This document shows positions 1 through 9,397 of a DNA stretch of 64,000 bases, piece after piece. A model generated the notes under the pieces. That model was given only the letters and a program-made list of their open reading frames with translations, was not told the DNA's origin and searched no databases. The stretch is from Mycobacterium sp. NS-7484 (GTDB taxonomy: Bacteria > Actinomycetota > Actinomycetes > Mycobacteriales > Mycobacteriaceae). The stretch spans positions 1 to 64,000 of the forward strand of contig NZ_MBEJ01000062.1 in the NCBI RefSeq assembly GCF_001953975.1, in the 5' to 3' direction. Both the position numbers and the translations under genes were made by a program. The number at the start of each line of letters is the position of its first letter. Position 1 is the stretch's first letter.

Positions 1-293
1 TGCCCGCCTATGAGCGACAATTCAGCGACAATCGCCACATAGCACAACACAGGCCTCAGCAAACCCATTGTCGCTCAACGATTATGCCACTCACGTATCC
101 CCTACCCCATGGGCATCATCTGCCCAGTGCCCGCATGCCAGCGACTCTGTCGCTGATAGCTGGACAGCCCAAAATCCGTGTCGTATGGGGCTTTTGGTAT
201 TTGAGTGGCAAAAGTGCTGAATGACCGTGTGACAAACGGTGCCCATGGTGCCCACGCGGCGATTGTCGCTGAATTGTCGCTCATAGGCGGGCA
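1..293. repeat. MITE-like element bounded by 36-bp perfect inverted repeats
   Basis: Bases 1-36 and 258-293 are perfect reverse complements, with 221 bp between them. Each arm holds two copies of an ATTGTCGCT-type octamer, and further single copies lie near 67-74 and 157-163, the latter inside a small palindrome (CAGCGAC/GTCGCTG). No convincing gene lies in 1-428; the short frames there lack ribosome sites and family resemblance. The arrangement suggests a miniature inverted-repeat element or the decayed ends of a larger mobile element. The left arm starts at the window edge, so target duplications cannot be checked. Confidence 0.6.
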
Positions 294-428
294 GTTCGAC
301 ACCCCATCGCCAACGCGACGGGCCCAAGCGCCGCGACCGCATCTGCCCTGGACAATCGAACGGCCAAGAAAGGCGGAAAGTCGGTCGAGGGGCGACGGCA
401 GTCTCGTTGTGACAACATCGGTTTCGAG

Positions 429-1298
429 CTAGGCCGGCTCAACTGCTTTTACGAGAATCGCCCGCGTGTAGAGCAGCTGAAAACCGCTGCGCTGCACGTT
501 GTGCTGGGACGCCGAGCCGGGTGCCGTTGTCACCACGGCGATCTCGCACCCGGCGTCGGCCGCGTCGGCCAGCCGCGCCGCCAGCAGTGCCGCCTGCACG
601 CCGCGGCGGCGGTAGGCAGGTGCCGTCGCAGCTCCGGCCAACTGGGCGATCGAGCCGTTCAGCCGCATCGCCGCGCCCCCGGCGATGACTCCGTCACACA
701 GCGCGACATATGCGGTGGCCCCTGCCTTTTCCATGTCCCGTTCAGCGCGCTCGATGATGTCGACGGGAAACTGCTCATGGCTGACCGGACCCTCACCGTC
801 GGGATGGGCGAAGCCCTCCACCACAACCTGCACCCATGCGGTCAGATCGTCGGCCCGGCGCACCTGCACGTCGGTCTCCGGCCGGCTCTCGTCGCGGATC
901 GGCCGGCCCAGCACGTTCTCGAACTCGACCAGCCGGTAGCCACGGCCCGACAACAGACCGATGATCTCGGGATCGGCGAGGTTGGACAACTCCACGCGGG
1001 TATCACTGCCACGGGCCGCGAATGCCCGCTCGATCTCGCCGAGCACCGCCTCGTCGGGCACCCCGTCGAAGCCGAGCCCGACCACCTTGTTCATCGGGGA
1101 CCCGGCCTCGGCAAAACAGGCGAAGCCGCCCGCGAGCGGCAGCACGAGGCCGTCGGCGCCGCGGTCTGCGGCAGCGCGTGTGGCGGCCACGACCAGGTCG
1201 GCCTCGGCCCGCTCGATACGCCGGGCCAGTTCGGGTCCACAGAAGAGTTGATCGACGAACGTGTCTGAGCCGCTGCCGATGTCACCATTGATCACCAC
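429..1298 (-). CDS. GNAT-family N-acetyltransferase
   Basis: A 289-residue protein. The C-terminal part is a GNAT fold, seen in the acetyl-CoA-binding RRRGVQ segment at residues 230-235 after a strand ending AGAATAPAY, and in the later NVQRSGFQ helix-strand typical of the family end. The N-terminal 140 residues are less diagnostic and may be a second, degenerate GNAT unit. The substrate is unknown. The open frame runs further upstream into the TetR gene, but the GTG at 1298 removes that overlap and leaves a 64-bp gap. It reads the same way as the TetR gene and may be cotranscribed with it. Confidence 0.75.
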   Translation of the reverse strand: MVINGDIGSGSDTFVDQLFCGPELARRIERAEADLVVAATRAAADRGADGLVLPLAGGFACFAEAGSPMNKVVGLGFDGVPDEAVLGEIERAFAARGSDTRVELSNLADPEIIGLLSGRGYRLVEFENVLGRPIRDESRPETDVQVRRADDLTAWVQVVVEGFAHPDGEGPVSHEQFPVDIIERAERDMEKAGATAYVALCDGVIAGGAAMRLNGSIAQLAGAATAPAYRRRGVQAALLAARLADAADAGCEIAVVTTAPGSASQHNVQRSGFQLLYTRAILVKAVEPA

Positions 1299-1362
1299 GC
1301 CGATATTGTGCCCACACAAGCGATTCCGAAACCTGAGCACCGGCACCCCCGGATGCCGCGCG

Positions 1363-2025
1363 TCAGCACGGCGGGCCGGCGGGCTCCCACGTCTGCATCG
1401 CGGTGTCGAGCGCCTCGTCGCCGAGTGCGGCCACGGGCACGGGCTGCTGCCCCTCACGGTGGCGCATGCCGTCGAGCAGGATCGTCACGTAGCGGCGCCA
1501 CAGCTCCGGCTGGACGTGGCCGGCCCACTCGCTGACCGTGCCGGCCAACAGGCTCAGGATCGGTACATCCGTGGATTGCACGTCGGGCCGCAGGTGACCG
1601 TCGTCACGCGCACGCTCGACGAGTCTGGTCACCGGCGGGGACAGCCGCTTACGTGAACACTCCACGCCGTAGCCCCCGTAGGCCCGGCTGTAGACCATCT
1701 CGCGCAGGCCTCGATCGGTGGCCGTCAACTCGCAGAGATGCTCCACGAACCACACGAAGCCTTCCCATGAATCCTCTTGCTGCAGAGCGGCTTCAGCCAG
1801 GCCGACCACTTGATCGATGCCGTCTTCGAAGACCGCGTCGAGCAACTCTTCCTTGGTGGCGAACCGGCGGTAGACCGTGCCCACCCCAACGCCGGCGTGG
1901 TGCGCCACGTCGTTGAGCGTGGCCTCCAGCCCTTTCTCGGCGAACAGTTCCCGCGCAGCCTCGAGCACCCGCTGTCGATTGCGCTCTGCGTCCTTACGCA
2001 GGGCACGACGGGGTTCCTCGGACAT
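1363..2025 (-). CDS. TetR-family regulator, probable repressor of mmpS-mmpL
   Basis: A 220-residue protein with an N-terminal TetR DNA-binding domain: LNDVAHHAGVGVGTVYRRF at about residues 37-55 is the helix-turn-helix, followed by the usual F-x-T-K-E-E-L helix. The C-terminal ligand-binding half includes a region (SLLAGTVSEWAGHVQPELWRR) typical of regulators beside transporters. It is divergent from mmpS-mmpL, and a perfect 9-bp palindrome lies 27-51 bp upstream of its start. TetR regulators of mycobacterial mmpS-mmpL pairs are known, so local autorepression plus transporter control is the simplest reading; the ligand is unknown. Confidence 0.85.
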   Translation of the reverse strand: MSEEPRRALRKDAERNRQRVLEAARELFAEKGLEATLNDVAHHAGVGVGTVYRRFATKEELLDAVFEDGIDQVVGLAEAALQQEDSWEGFVWFVEHLCELTATDRGLREMVYSRAYGGYGVECSRKRLSPPVTRLVERARDDGHLRPDVQSTDVPILSLLAGTVSEWAGHVQPELWRRYVTILLDGMRHREGQQPVPVAALGDEALDTAMQTWEPAGPPC

Positions 2026-2051
2026 GACGCCAGTCTAAGTGACCGTCGTCA

Positions 2052-2076
2052 TAAGTGGATTGTATCTATCCACTTA
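2052..2076. promoter_or_regulatory. Palindromic operator between tetR and mmpS
   Basis: TAAGTGGAT at 2052-2060 and ATCCACTTA at 2068-2076 form a perfect 9-bp inverted repeat with a 7-bp spacer. It lies in the divergent region between the TetR start (2025) and the mmpS leader. Size and place fit a TetR-dimer site controlling both directions. No second copy was seen nearby. Confidence 0.7.
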
Positions 2077-2161
2077 ATCCGATAACTTTACGCTTCGAAC
2101 TGTGTAGGCCGCCTAATAGCGAGGGTCGGCGCGAACGCATCGAAACGTCGGGAGGCCACCA

Positions 2162-2218
2162 ATGACAGCTGTCATCGATATGCCCGCCGCGGCCCTCTCC
2201 CCGGGGCGACCGCAGTGA
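2162..2218 (+). CDS. Possible 18-residue leader peptide coupled to mmpS
   Basis: An ATG at 2162 follows GGGAGG (2150-2155) with 6-nt spacing, the best ribosome site in this upstream region. The frame encodes [18 protein letters not shown] and stops with TGA at 2216-2218, overlapping the mmpS GTG start (2215-2217). mmpS itself has no obvious Shine-Dalgarno, so it may be translated by coupling to this ORF. The leader is in a different frame from mmpS, so it is not an N-terminal extension. Coding status is inferred from signals only. Confidence 0.45.
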   Translation: MTAVIDMPAAALSPGRPQ

Positions 2219-2640
2219 CCAAGGCAATCCGACGAATATGGCTTCCCGTCCTGATCATCATCGCGATGGGGGCCGGCGTGCTGATCGTGATGAACGTTCG
2301 CAAGGTGTTCGGCGCTCATCCGGTGATCATCACTGAGGTCACGTCGGACAACGCCGAGGATTTCAACCCCAAATTCGTGAAATACGAGATCTACGGCACC
2401 GGCAGCACCGCCGTCATCAACTACATGGATCTCGAGGGCAAACCGCAGCGCACCGGAACTGTGCCGCTGCCATGGACTTTGACGTTGCAGACCACCCTGC
2501 CCTCGGTACAGCCGAACATCATGGCCCAGGGCGACGGAGACAGCATCAGTTGCCGAGTCACCGTCGATGACGAGGTCAAAGAAGAAAGAACGGCTACTGG
2601 ATTGAACGCACAAACCTTCTGCTTTGTGAAGGCAGCATGA
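2215..2640 (+). CDS. mmpS: MmpS-family membrane accessory protein
   Basis: A 141-residue protein with one N-terminal membrane segment (about residues 8-27) and an extracytoplasmic domain. Two cysteines (113 and 136) near the C-terminus match the disulfide-bearing MmpS fold. MmpS proteins assist MmpL RND transporters in export of lipids, siderophores or drugs. The stop codon overlaps the mmpL start by ATGA, so the two are translated together. The start is GTG at 2215, overlapping the stop of a short upstream ORF. I cannot tell which numbered MmpS subtype this is. Confidence 0.9.
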   Translation: MTKAIRRIWLPVLIIIAMGAGVLIVMNVRKVFGAHPVIITEVTSDNAEDFNPKFVKYEIYGTGSTAVINYMDLEGKPQRTGTVPLPWTLTLQTTLPSVQPNIMAQGDGDSISCRVTVDDEVKEERTATGLNAQTFCFVKAA

Positions 2641-5555
2641 GCAGCCCCAGGGAAGAAACCCAGACCGACGAGACCCCGACCGACGCCATCGCAACGGGGC
2701 GCCACGCGGCACCCCCGCGCCCGCTGATCCCGCGATTCATCCGGGCGTTCGCCCTGCCGATCATCCTGGCGTGGATCGTGATCGTCGCATTGCTCAACAC
2801 CGTCGTCCCGCAACTCGAGGTCGTCGGAAAGATGCGCGCGGTGTCGATGAGCCCCAACGACGCGCCGTCGATGATCGCCATCAAAGAGGTCGGCAAGAAG
2901 TTCCAGGAGTACGACACCAGCAGCTCGGTGATGGTCGTCCTCGAAGGCGACGAGCCGCTGGGCATCGAGGCGCACGTCTTCTACGACCAGATGGTGCGTG
3001 AACTGCGCGCGGACACCACCCACGTGCAGCATGTGCAGGACTTCTGGGGAGACACCCTGACCGCCAAGGGCGCCCAGAGCCGCGACGGCAAGGCCGCCTA
3101 CGTGCAGGTCTACATCGCCGGTGACCAGGGTGAGACGCTGGCCAACGAGTCGGTCGAGGCGGTGCGGCGCATCGCCACCGAAACCCCTGCACCCGATGGC
3201 GTCAAGGCGTATGTCACCGGATCCGCGGCCTCCAGCACCGACCAGAACATCGTCGGCGACGAGAGCATGAAGCTGATCGAGCTCGTCACCTTCGGCGTCA
3301 TCGCGGTGATGCTGCTGGGCGTCTACCGATCGGTCATCACCACGCTGATCGTGCTGGGCATGGTCGTCCTCGAATTGTCCGGCGCCCGTGGACTTGTCGC
3401 GTTGCTGGGCTACAACGACTTCTTCGGCCTCACGACATTCGCGACCAACATGCTGGTGACGTTGGCCATCGCCGCGGCCACCGACTACGCCATCTTCCTG
3501 ATCGGCCGATATCAGGAAGCACGAAGAGCCGGCGAGGACAAAGAAGCGGCCTACTACGACATGTTCCACGGCACGGCCCATGTCGTGCTCGCGTCGGGCC
3601 TGACCATCGCCGGTGCGACGTTCTGCCTGCACTTCACCCGCCTGCCGTACTTCCAGACCATGGGCATCCCCCTGGCAATCGGAATGACGATGGTGGTCGC
3701 CATGGCGCTGACCCTGGGGCCGGCAGCCATCTCGGTGTTCACCCGATTCGGCAAGATCCTTGAGCCCAAGCGGTATTCGAAGTCGCGCGGGTGGCATCGC
3801 GTCGGCACCGCCACGGTCCGTTGGCCGGGGGCCATCCTGGTGTGCGCCATCGTGGCCGCGTTGGTCGGCTTGCTGGCCCTGCCCGGCTACCACACCACCT
3901 ATAACGACCGCATCTTCCTGCCCTCCGACGTCGGGACGAACGTCGGATACGACGCGGCGTTCCGGCACTTCTCGCAGGCCAAGATGAACCCGGACCTGAT
4001 GATGATCGAGTCCGACCGCGATCTGCGAAACCCGGCCGATTTCCTGGTGATCGACAAGATCGCCAAGGCCCTCAAGAACGTGCATGGCATCGCCCAGGTA
4101 CAGACCATCACCCGTCCCGACGGCGATCCGATCAAGCACTCGACGATTCCGTACACGCTGGGCCAGAGCGGCACCACCCAGCTGATGAACAACGACTACG
4201 CGCAGGCGAATCTGCAGAATCTGCTCGACCAGGCCGACGATCTGCAGACCAGCATCGACGCGATGACCGAAATGATGAGCATCCAAACGGATCTCGCAGC
4301 GGTGTCACAGCGCATGGCCGACAAGATGAAGACGACGTCGAACGACATGTCCGATGTACGTGACCATCTGGCCGACTTCGACGACCAGTTCCGCCCCCTG
4401 CGCAACTACCTGTACTGGGAGCCGCACTGCTTCGACATCCCCATGTGCTGGTCGCTGCGCTCGATCTTCGACGCCCTCGACGGCATCAACACGATGTCCG
4501 ACGACTTCCAGGAGCTGGTCCCCGAGATGCAGCGCATGGCCGATCTGATGCCGAAGATGGTCGCCACCATGCCGCGGCAGATCCAGTCGATGAAGCACCA
4601 GAAAGAGCTGCTGCTCAACCAGTATCAGGTGCAGAAGGCGCAGCAGGATCAGACGGTGGCGATGCAGAACACCGCCACCGCCATGAGCGAGGCGTTCGAC
4701 ACGGCCAAGAACGACGACTCGTTCTACCTGCCGCCGGAGGCTTTCGAGACCGACGACTTCCAGCGCGGACTCAAGCTGTTCATGTCCCCCGATGGACATG
4801 CAGTGCGGTTCACCATCATTCACCAGGGTGATCCGCTGACGCCGGAGGGCACCGCCCGCATCGCGCCGCTGAAGGTCGCCGCGGCCGACGCGATCAAGGG
4901 AACTCCGCTGGAGGGCGCCAAGATCTACCTCGGTGGCAGCTCGGCGACGTACCACGACATGCAGCTGGGCGCCGACTACGACCTGATCATCGTCGCGGCC
5001 GCGGCCCTGATCCTGATCTTCATCATCATGTTGGTGCTCACCCGGGCCGTGGTGGCCTCGGCGGTGATCGTCGGCACGGTGGTGCTGAGTCTCGCCTCGG
5101 CGTTCGGGCTGTCGGTGCTGCTGTGGCAGCACATCGTGGGAATTCCGTTGCACTGGATGGTGATGCCGATGTCGGTCATCGTCCTGCTGGCCGTGGGCGC
5201 GGATTACAACCTGCTGCTGGTATCCCGGATCAAGGAAGAGATCCATGCCGGCCTGAAGACCGGCATCATCCGGGCCATGGTCGGCACCGGCGCCGTGGTG
5301 ACCGCTGCAGGCCTGGTGTTCGCGTTCACCATGATGTCGATGGCGGTGAGCAGTCTGATCGTGATCGGTCAGGTCGGCACGACGATCGGCCTCGGCCTGC
5401 TGTTCGACACGCTGGTGGTCCGCTCGCTGATGACACCGTCCATCGCGACACTGCTCGGCCGCTGGTTCTGGTGGCCGCAACATGTCCGGCAGCGTCCGGT
5501 ACCGCAACCGTGGCCCAAGCCGATCCAGCGCAGCCCCGAGGAAGCGGTGGTCTGA
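2637..5555 (+). CDS. mmpL: MmpL-family RND transporter
   Basis: A 972-residue RND-type inner-membrane transporter, normal length for MmpL. The first membrane helix is at about residues 38-58, and two blocks of helices flank large periplasmic loops. The proton-relay pairs of the two halves are visible as TDYAIF (D283/Y284) and ADYNLL (D856/Y857). The second loop is long, helical and Met/Gln-rich (about 515-700), the insertion typical of MmpS-dependent MmpLs. It overlaps mmpS by 4 bp and faces a TetR regulator, the arrangement of inducible mycobacterial efflux or lipid-export pairs. Substrate cannot be inferred. Confidence 0.95.
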   Translation: MSSPREETQTDETPTDAIATGRHAAPPRPLIPRFIRAFALPIILAWIVIVALLNTVVPQLEVVGKMRAVSMSPNDAPSMIAIKEVGKKFQEYDTSSSVMVVLEGDEPLGIEAHVFYDQMVRELRADTTHVQHVQDFWGDTLTAKGAQSRDGKAAYVQVYIAGDQGETLANESVEAVRRIATETPAPDGVKAYVTGSAASSTDQNIVGDESMKLIELVTFGVIAVMLLGVYRSVITTLIVLGMVVLELSGARGLVALLGYNDFFGLTTFATNMLVTLAIAAATDYAIFLIGRYQEARRAGEDKEAAYYDMFHGTAHVVLASGLTIAGATFCLHFTRLPYFQTMGIPLAIGMTMVVAMALTLGPAAISVFTRFGKILEPKRYSKSRGWHRVGTATVRWPGAILVCAIVAALVGLLALPGYHTTYNDRIFLPSDVGTNVGYDAAFRHFSQAKMNPDLMMIESDRDLRNPADFLVIDKIAKALKNVHGIAQVQTITRPDGDPIKHSTIPYTLGQSGTTQLMNNDYAQANLQNLLDQADDLQTSIDAMTEMMSIQTDLAAVSQRMADKMKTTSNDMSDVRDHLADFDDQFRPLRNYLYWEPHCFDIPMCWSLRSIFDALDGINTMSDDFQELVPEMQRMADLMPKMVATMPRQIQSMKHQKELLLNQYQVQKAQQDQTVAMQNTATAMSEAFDTAKNDDSFYLPPEAFETDDFQRGLKLFMSPDGHAVRFTIIHQGDPLTPEGTARIAPLKVAAADAIKGTPLEGAKIYLGGSSATYHDMQLGADYDLIIVAAAALILIFIIMLVLTRAVVASAVIVGTVVLSLASAFGLSVLLWQHIVGIPLHWMVMPMSVIVLLAVGADYNLLLVSRIKEEIHAGLKTGIIRAMVGTGAVVTAAGLVFAFTMMSMAVSSLIVIGQVGTTIGLGLLFDTLVVRSLMTPSIATLLGRWFWWPQHVRQRPVPQPWPKPIQRSPEEAVV

Positions 5556-5575
5556 GGGGTCGGGCCCCTCAGACC
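5549..5575. terminator. Hairpin terminator at the mmpL 3' end
   Basis: GGTCTGAGGGG (5549-5559) and CCCCTCAGACC (5565-5575) form a perfect 11-bp stem with a 5-base loop. The mmpL stop codon lies inside the left arm and the convergent nitronate monooxygenase ends at 5583. No U-tract follows, as is usual for mycobacterial hairpins, and it could serve both directions. Confidence 0.6.
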
Positions 5576-5582
5576 GGCCGGC

Positions 5583-6710
5583 TCAGTCCGGAAGTGAGTT
5601 GCTCAACCGCTCGGTGGCAGCGAGGTAGTCCTCGATGAACTCGCGGACCACCTCGCGGGCCGGCTTGACCTTGTTCATCAAGCCCACGCCCTGCCCGACG
5701 AAGTAGGTGGCCAGCGCTTGGGCACCCGGGTGCCCTTGGGCGGCAAGGGCATCCACTCGGCGGATGACCGGCTCGGCCAGCATGTTCTGTAGCGGCAGCC
5801 CGAGGGTCTGATGGCCGCCGGGGTTCGGCTGCCAGGCGTCGGTCCAATCCGAGCGCAGCTGGCGGGCCGGCTTTCCGGTGCGGCCGGTCGAGCGCACGGT
5901 GTCCCGCGAGGTCGCCGCGAGCATCTTCTGCACGGTGTGCGGTGCGGTCTCGGCCTCCTCCGTCGTCAACCACACCGAGCCGGTCCACGCCCCGGCCGCA
6001 CCCATCGCGACCGCCGCGGCCATCTGCCGGCCCGTCACGATGCCGCCGGCGGCGAGCACCGGGATGTCGCTGCCCGCTTGCTCCAGCGTCTCCAGCACCT
6101 CCGGGACGAGCACCAGAGTCGACACCTCACCACAGTGCCCACCGGCCTCGGTGCCCTGCGCGATGATCAGATCCACCCCGGCCTGCACCTGCTTAAGGGC
6201 GTGTTCGCGGGCGCCGACGAGTGCCGCCACCGGAACCCCGCGCTCACGCCCGGCCTCGATCATGTAATCCGGCGGCACCCCGAGGGCGTTGGCGATCAGC
6301 TTGATCGGGTGGCTCATCGCCACGTCGAGCAACTCGCGACCGGTGTCACCGGACAGTGAGGATCCACCGAAGCGCTGCTTGGCCTCGGGTTCGATGTCGT
6401 GATCGGCCAGCAGTTGTGCGACGAATTCGCGGTATTCGGCCGGGATGCGGTCGGTCAACTGCCCGCGGGACAGGTTCTCGCCCTTGCCCTCGAATTTCGC
6501 CGGCACGATGATGTCGGCGCCGTAGGGTTTGCCGCCGACCTGCTCGTCGATCCAGGACAACTCCTGGTCCAACTGCTCGGGGGTGTACGCGGTGGCACCG
6601 AGCACGCCGAAACCTCCGGCGTTGGTCACCGCGGCCACCACGTCACGGCAGTGGCTGAAGGCGAAGAGCGGAAAGTCGATACCGAACTGCTCACAGATCG
6701 CGGGTTTCAC
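5583..6710 (-). CDS. Nitronate monooxygenase family flavoprotein
   Basis: A 375-residue TIM-barrel FMN enzyme of the nitronate monooxygenase (2-nitropropane dioxygenase) family, which oxidises alkyl nitronates. The N-terminal NAGGFGVLGA segment and the AQGTEAGGHCGE motif with a candidate catalytic His192 are both present. The GGIVTG phosphate-binding loop follows at about residue 218. It starts with GTG at 6710. It converges on mmpL, and no other degradative gene lies nearby, so detoxification of nitronates such as propionate-3-nitronate is only a family-level guess. Confidence 0.88.
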   Translation of the reverse strand: MKPAICEQFGIDFPLFAFSHCRDVVAAVTNAGGFGVLGATAYTPEQLDQELSWIDEQVGGKPYGADIIVPAKFEGKGENLSRGQLTDRIPAEYREFVAQLLADHDIEPEAKQRFGGSSLSGDTGRELLDVAMSHPIKLIANALGVPPDYMIEAGRERGVPVAALVGAREHALKQVQAGVDLIIAQGTEAGGHCGEVSTLVLVPEVLETLEQAGSDIPVLAAGGIVTGRQMAAAVAMGAAGAWTGSVWLTTEEAETAPHTVQKMLAATSRDTVRSTGRTGKPARQLRSDWTDAWQPNPGGHQTLGLPLQNMLAEPVIRRVDALAAQGHPGAQALATYFVGQGVGLMNKVKPAREVVREFIEDYLAATERLSNSLPD

Positions 6711-6767
6711 CCCGCCAGTATCAACCCTTCAACTTGACGGGTGTCAAGTGGCTGCCGGTTCGGGCCG

Positions 6768-7544
6768 TCAGGGCAGGTCGAACGGCAACTTCACGCCGTC
6801 GTGGGCCAGGCAGCGAGTGCACGCGCGCTCGGCGTCGACGCTCTCGAGGGCCTGATGGACCAATTTCTTGAACGGCACGATGTTGCGTTGAAACTCGGCG
6901 AACACGTCCACCGTCGTCACCCCGGAGCCGGCCTCGATACCGGCGTCCAGATCCGTCACCAAAGCGATTGCCGCATAACACATCTCAAGCTCACGCGCCA
7001 AGACCGCCTCGGGGTAGCCGGTCATGTTGACCAGGCTGAAACCCTGATCGGCGAACCACCGGCTCTCGGCCCGGGTGGAAAACCGCGGGCCCTGGATCAC
7101 CACCATGGTGGCGCCGTCGACGACGCCGGGCAGCCCGGCCGCCGCCGACCGCAGCGTCGGGCAGTACGGGTCGGCGAAACTCACGTGGATGCCGCCGGAA
7201 TCGAAGTACGTGTCGGCGCGGCCGCGCGTGCGGTCCACCAACTGATCGGGCACCACGATCGAACCCGGACCCCACTCGGCGGTCAGGCTGCCCACCGCGC
7301 ACGGCGCGAAGATCCGTCGCACCCCCAGCGTGCGCAGCGCCCACATGTTGGCCCGGTACGGGACCGTGTGCGGCGAGAACTCGTGGTCCACGCCGTGGCG
7401 CGGCAGGAACGCCACCTCCTGCCCACCGACCGCGCCGATGGTGATCGGCGCGCTCGGGGCGCCGTAGGGCGTGTCCACACTGACCGTGCGGGACTCGGGC
7501 CCGAAGAACGAATAGAAACCACTACCGCCGATGACGCCCAGCAT
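6768..7544 (-). CDS. mtnP: S-methyl-5'-thioadenosine phosphorylase
   Basis: A 258-residue member of the PNP/MTAP phosphorylase family, equivalent by position to M. tuberculosis Rv0535. The start (MLGVIGGSGFYSF), the PRHG and HTVPYRANMWALR phosphate-binding segments and the NMTGYPEAVLAREL substrate motif are all visible. Methylthioadenosine, a polyamine and SAM by-product, would be split to adenine and 5-methylthioribose-1-phosphate; a GNAT or phosphorylase role on other nucleosides is less likely. A small gene of unknown function lies 6 bp upstream on the same strand. Confidence 0.88.
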   Translation of the reverse strand: MLGVIGGSGFYSFFGPESRTVSVDTPYGAPSAPITIGAVGGQEVAFLPRHGVDHEFSPHTVPYRANMWALRTLGVRRIFAPCAVGSLTAEWGPGSIVVPDQLVDRTRGRADTYFDSGGIHVSFADPYCPTLRSAAAGLPGVVDGATMVVIQGPRFSTRAESRWFADQGFSLVNMTGYPEAVLARELEMCYAAIALVTDLDAGIEAGSGVTTVDVFAEFQRNIVPFKKLVHQALESVDAERACTRCLAHDGVKLPFDLP

Positions 7545-7550
7545 GCAGTG

Positions 7551-7817
7551 CTATTCAGCCTTGTCCGGGGTCACGTCGGCCGGGCCGTCGGCAACATCGG
7601 TGGCATCCTCGAAGTCCCCGTCGAAATCCTCGTTGGCCTTGCGGGCGCCGTCGGCGATCTCGAACACATCGGTGGCCAGACCGCCGATCGCCGAGGCGAC
7701 GTCCTTGACCGCCGTGGTGATGATCGAGGTGACCTGCCCAACCGTCGTGGCCACCGCCTCGACGGATTCCTGCAGCACGTCCTTGCCGATCTCGGTCTTG
7801 CTGAGCTGCTCCTTCAT
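7551..7817 (-). CDS. Small helical protein of unknown function
   Basis: An 88-residue protein beginning MKEQLSKTEIGKDVLQE. Its middle (about residues 20-55) is a mildly hydrophobic, Ala/Val/Thr-rich amphipathic stretch and the C-terminus is acidic; there is no signal peptide. The ATG at 7817 was chosen because TACACT ends 7 nt upstream, the geometry of a leaderless mycobacterial start; the frame is open further upstream. It sits 6 bp from the MTA phosphorylase gene on the same strand and diverges from menA. Function unknown. Confidence 0.65.
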   Translation of the reverse strand: MKEQLSKTEIGKDVLQESVEAVATTVGQVTSIITTAVKDVASAIGGLATDVFEIADGARKANEDFDGDFEDATDVADGPADVTPDKAE

Positions 7818-7867
7818 GTGGCCCAGTGTAAGAGTCCGCGCGGTGGTGCACCGGGTCAGCTCATACG

Positions 7868-8749
7868 ATGACCGTCGTGGCCAGTTTCGCGCAATGGATC
7901 GAAGGCGCTCGTCCTCGCACCCTGCCCAATGCCGTCGCGCCCGTGCTCGCCGGGACCGGCGCGGCCGCCTGGGCCGGGTCGGCGGTGTGGTGGAAAGCGT
8001 TGCTGGCATTGGCCGTATCTCTCGCGCTCATCATCGGGGTGAACTACGCCAACGACTACTCCGACGGCATCCGCGGCACCGACGACGTGCGCTCGGGACC
8101 GTTGCGGCTGGTGGGTTCCAAGCTGGCCTCACCGCGGGCGGTGGTGACCGCGGCGGTGACGAGCCTGGCGGTCGGTGCGGTGGCAGGACTGGTGCTGGCG
8201 GCGGTCAGCGCGCCGTGGCTGATCGCGGTCGGCGCGGTGTGCATCGCCGGGGCCTGGCTCTACACCGGCGGCAAGAAGCCCTACGGCTACCTCGGGCTCG
8301 GCGAGGTGGCGGTGTTCATCTTCTTCGGCCTGGTCGCGGTACTGGGCACGCAGTACACCCAGGCCCTGCGCATCGACTGGGTAGGTCTGGTCGCGGCGGT
8401 GGCGATGGGTTCGCTGTCGTCGGCCGTGCTGGTGGCCAACAACCTGCGCGACATCCCCACCGACAGCCAGTCCGGCAAGATCACGCTGGCCGTGCGGCTC
8501 GGCGAGGCCCGGACCCGCCTGCTGTATCAGGTGCTGGTGGCGGTGGCCCTGGTGTTGCCGTTGGTTCTGATGGCGGCGACGCCGTGGTGTGCGTTCGGGC
8601 TGTTGGCGGTTGCCCCCGCACTACGTGCCTTGCGGCCGGTGCGCGACGGCAGCACCGGCGCCAAACTGATCCCGGTGCTGCGCGACACCGGGCTGACCAT
8701 GCTCGTGTGGTCGCTCGCGGTGTCGGTGGCGCTGTTGCTGGCCGGGTAG
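7868..8749 (+). CDS. menA: 1,4-dihydroxy-2-naphthoate polyprenyltransferase
   Basis: A 293-residue UbiA-superfamily membrane prenyltransferase. It attaches the polyprenyl tail to 1,4-dihydroxy-2-naphthoate to give demethylmenaquinone. The first Asp-rich motif NDYSD (residues 62-66) and the second, DIPTD (about 195-199), bind the prenyl diphosphate through magnesium, and around eight membrane helices surround them. Synteny with Rv0534 beside the MTA phosphorylase supports the name. It diverges from the small gene at 7817 with a 50-bp gap. Confidence 0.95.
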   Translation: MTVVASFAQWIEGARPRTLPNAVAPVLAGTGAAAWAGSAVWWKALLALAVSLALIIGVNYANDYSDGIRGTDDVRSGPLRLVGSKLASPRAVVTAAVTSLAVGAVAGLVLAAVSAPWLIAVGAVCIAGAWLYTGGKKPYGYLGLGEVAVFIFFGLVAVLGTQYTQALRIDWVGLVAAVAMGSLSSAVLVANNLRDIPTDSQSGKITLAVRLGEARTRLLYQVLVAVALVLPLVLMAATPWCAFGLLAVAPALRALRPVRDGSTGAKLIPVLRDTGLTMLVWSLAVSVALLLAG

Positions 8750-8753
8750 ACAA

Positions 8754-8814
8754 GCCGATTTCCACCTGGGGGCTGTGATTCGTCGGCGCCCACGACCCTC
8801 ACGTGGAAACCGGC
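8754..8814. terminator. Possible bidirectional terminator, menA / clpN-like
   Basis: GCCGATTTCCAC (8754-8765) and GTGGAAACCGGC (8803-8814) are inverted with one mismatch and a 37-bp loop. The element sits between convergent genes. The loop is long, so this is a weak call. Confidence 0.35.
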
Positions 8815-8829
8815 AGGCCGGGCGTGCGC

Positions 8830-9396
8830 CTACGCCGCGTTGTCGAGGAGCCCGACGACCCCGTCGCGCAACTCGCCGGCACCGACGTGCTCGGTGATCA
8901 AGGCAACCGCCCGGTCGTCTCCCCCGCGCAGGATCGCGAGCAGGATGTGCTCGCATCCGATGTAACCGTCCTTGTGCGCCAAGGACTCCCGCAACGCCAG
9001 CTCCAACACCTTCTTGGCGGGTTTGGTGAAAGGCAGGTGCCCGCGGCGCCGCCGACGGCGGCCGGTGCTGCGCAGCGCATTGTCGAACGCGCCGGCGCCG
9101 AAGGTGTGGTCGACGTTGGCCCGCACCGCCCCCAGGTCGATCCCGATCGACCGCAACGCCTCCGCATCGCCGTCGAACGCTTCGTCAGCGGGTGCGTCAG
9201 CAGACACCAACTCAGCCCGAACCACATCAGAGGTCAGGCCGAAACCGGCCAGCAGGGCGGACAATTCGCGGCCGGAACTCTGCAACACCCCGACCAAGAT
9301 GTGTTCGGGCCGGATGTCGTTGGCCTCCAGTTCGCGAGCCTCCTCCTGGGCCAGGACCACCGCGACGCGCGCGTGACGACTGAACCTTTCGAACAT
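8830..9396 (-). CDS. Stand-alone Clp N-terminal domain protein
   Basis: A 188-residue protein made of the two ClpC/ClpA N-domain repeats only. Repeat 1 starts MFERFSRHARVAVVLAQEEA and contains IRPEHILVGVL; repeat 2 contains PFTKPAKKVLELAL and YIGCEHILLAIL. There is no AAA+ ATPase module, Walker motif or ClpP loop. In the full-length chaperone this domain binds adaptors and substrates, so a stand-alone copy could be an adaptor or decoy. The ATG at 9396 follows the stop of the HTH gene after one base, so the two are surely cotranscribed. An Arg-rich linker (RRRRRR) separates the repeats. Confidence 0.85.
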   Translation of the reverse strand: MFERFSRHARVAVVLAQEEARELEANDIRPEHILVGVLQSSGRELSALLAGFGLTSDVVRAELVSADAPADEAFDGDAEALRSIGIDLGAVRANVDHTFGAGAFDNALRSTGRRRRRRGHLPFTKPAKKVLELALRESLAHKDGYIGCEHILLAILRGGDDRAVALITEHVGAGELRDGVVGLLDNAA

Positions 9397-9397
9397 G

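Noticed and set aside
205..432. A 75-codon plus-strand frame near the window start
   Set aside because: It crosses one arm of the inverted repeat, has no ribosome site and no recognisable composition.
429..1457. Longer start for the GNAT gene at 1457
   Set aside because: It would overlap the TetR gene by 95 bp with residues that look like an out-of-frame reading of that gene.
2421..4286. A 621-codon open frame antisense to mmpL, and similar long antisense frames elsewhere (4305-5507, 57304-58158)
   Set aside because: High GC leaves few stops on the opposite strand; the translations are His/Arg/Gly-rich noise with no motifs, while the opposite frames encode clear families.
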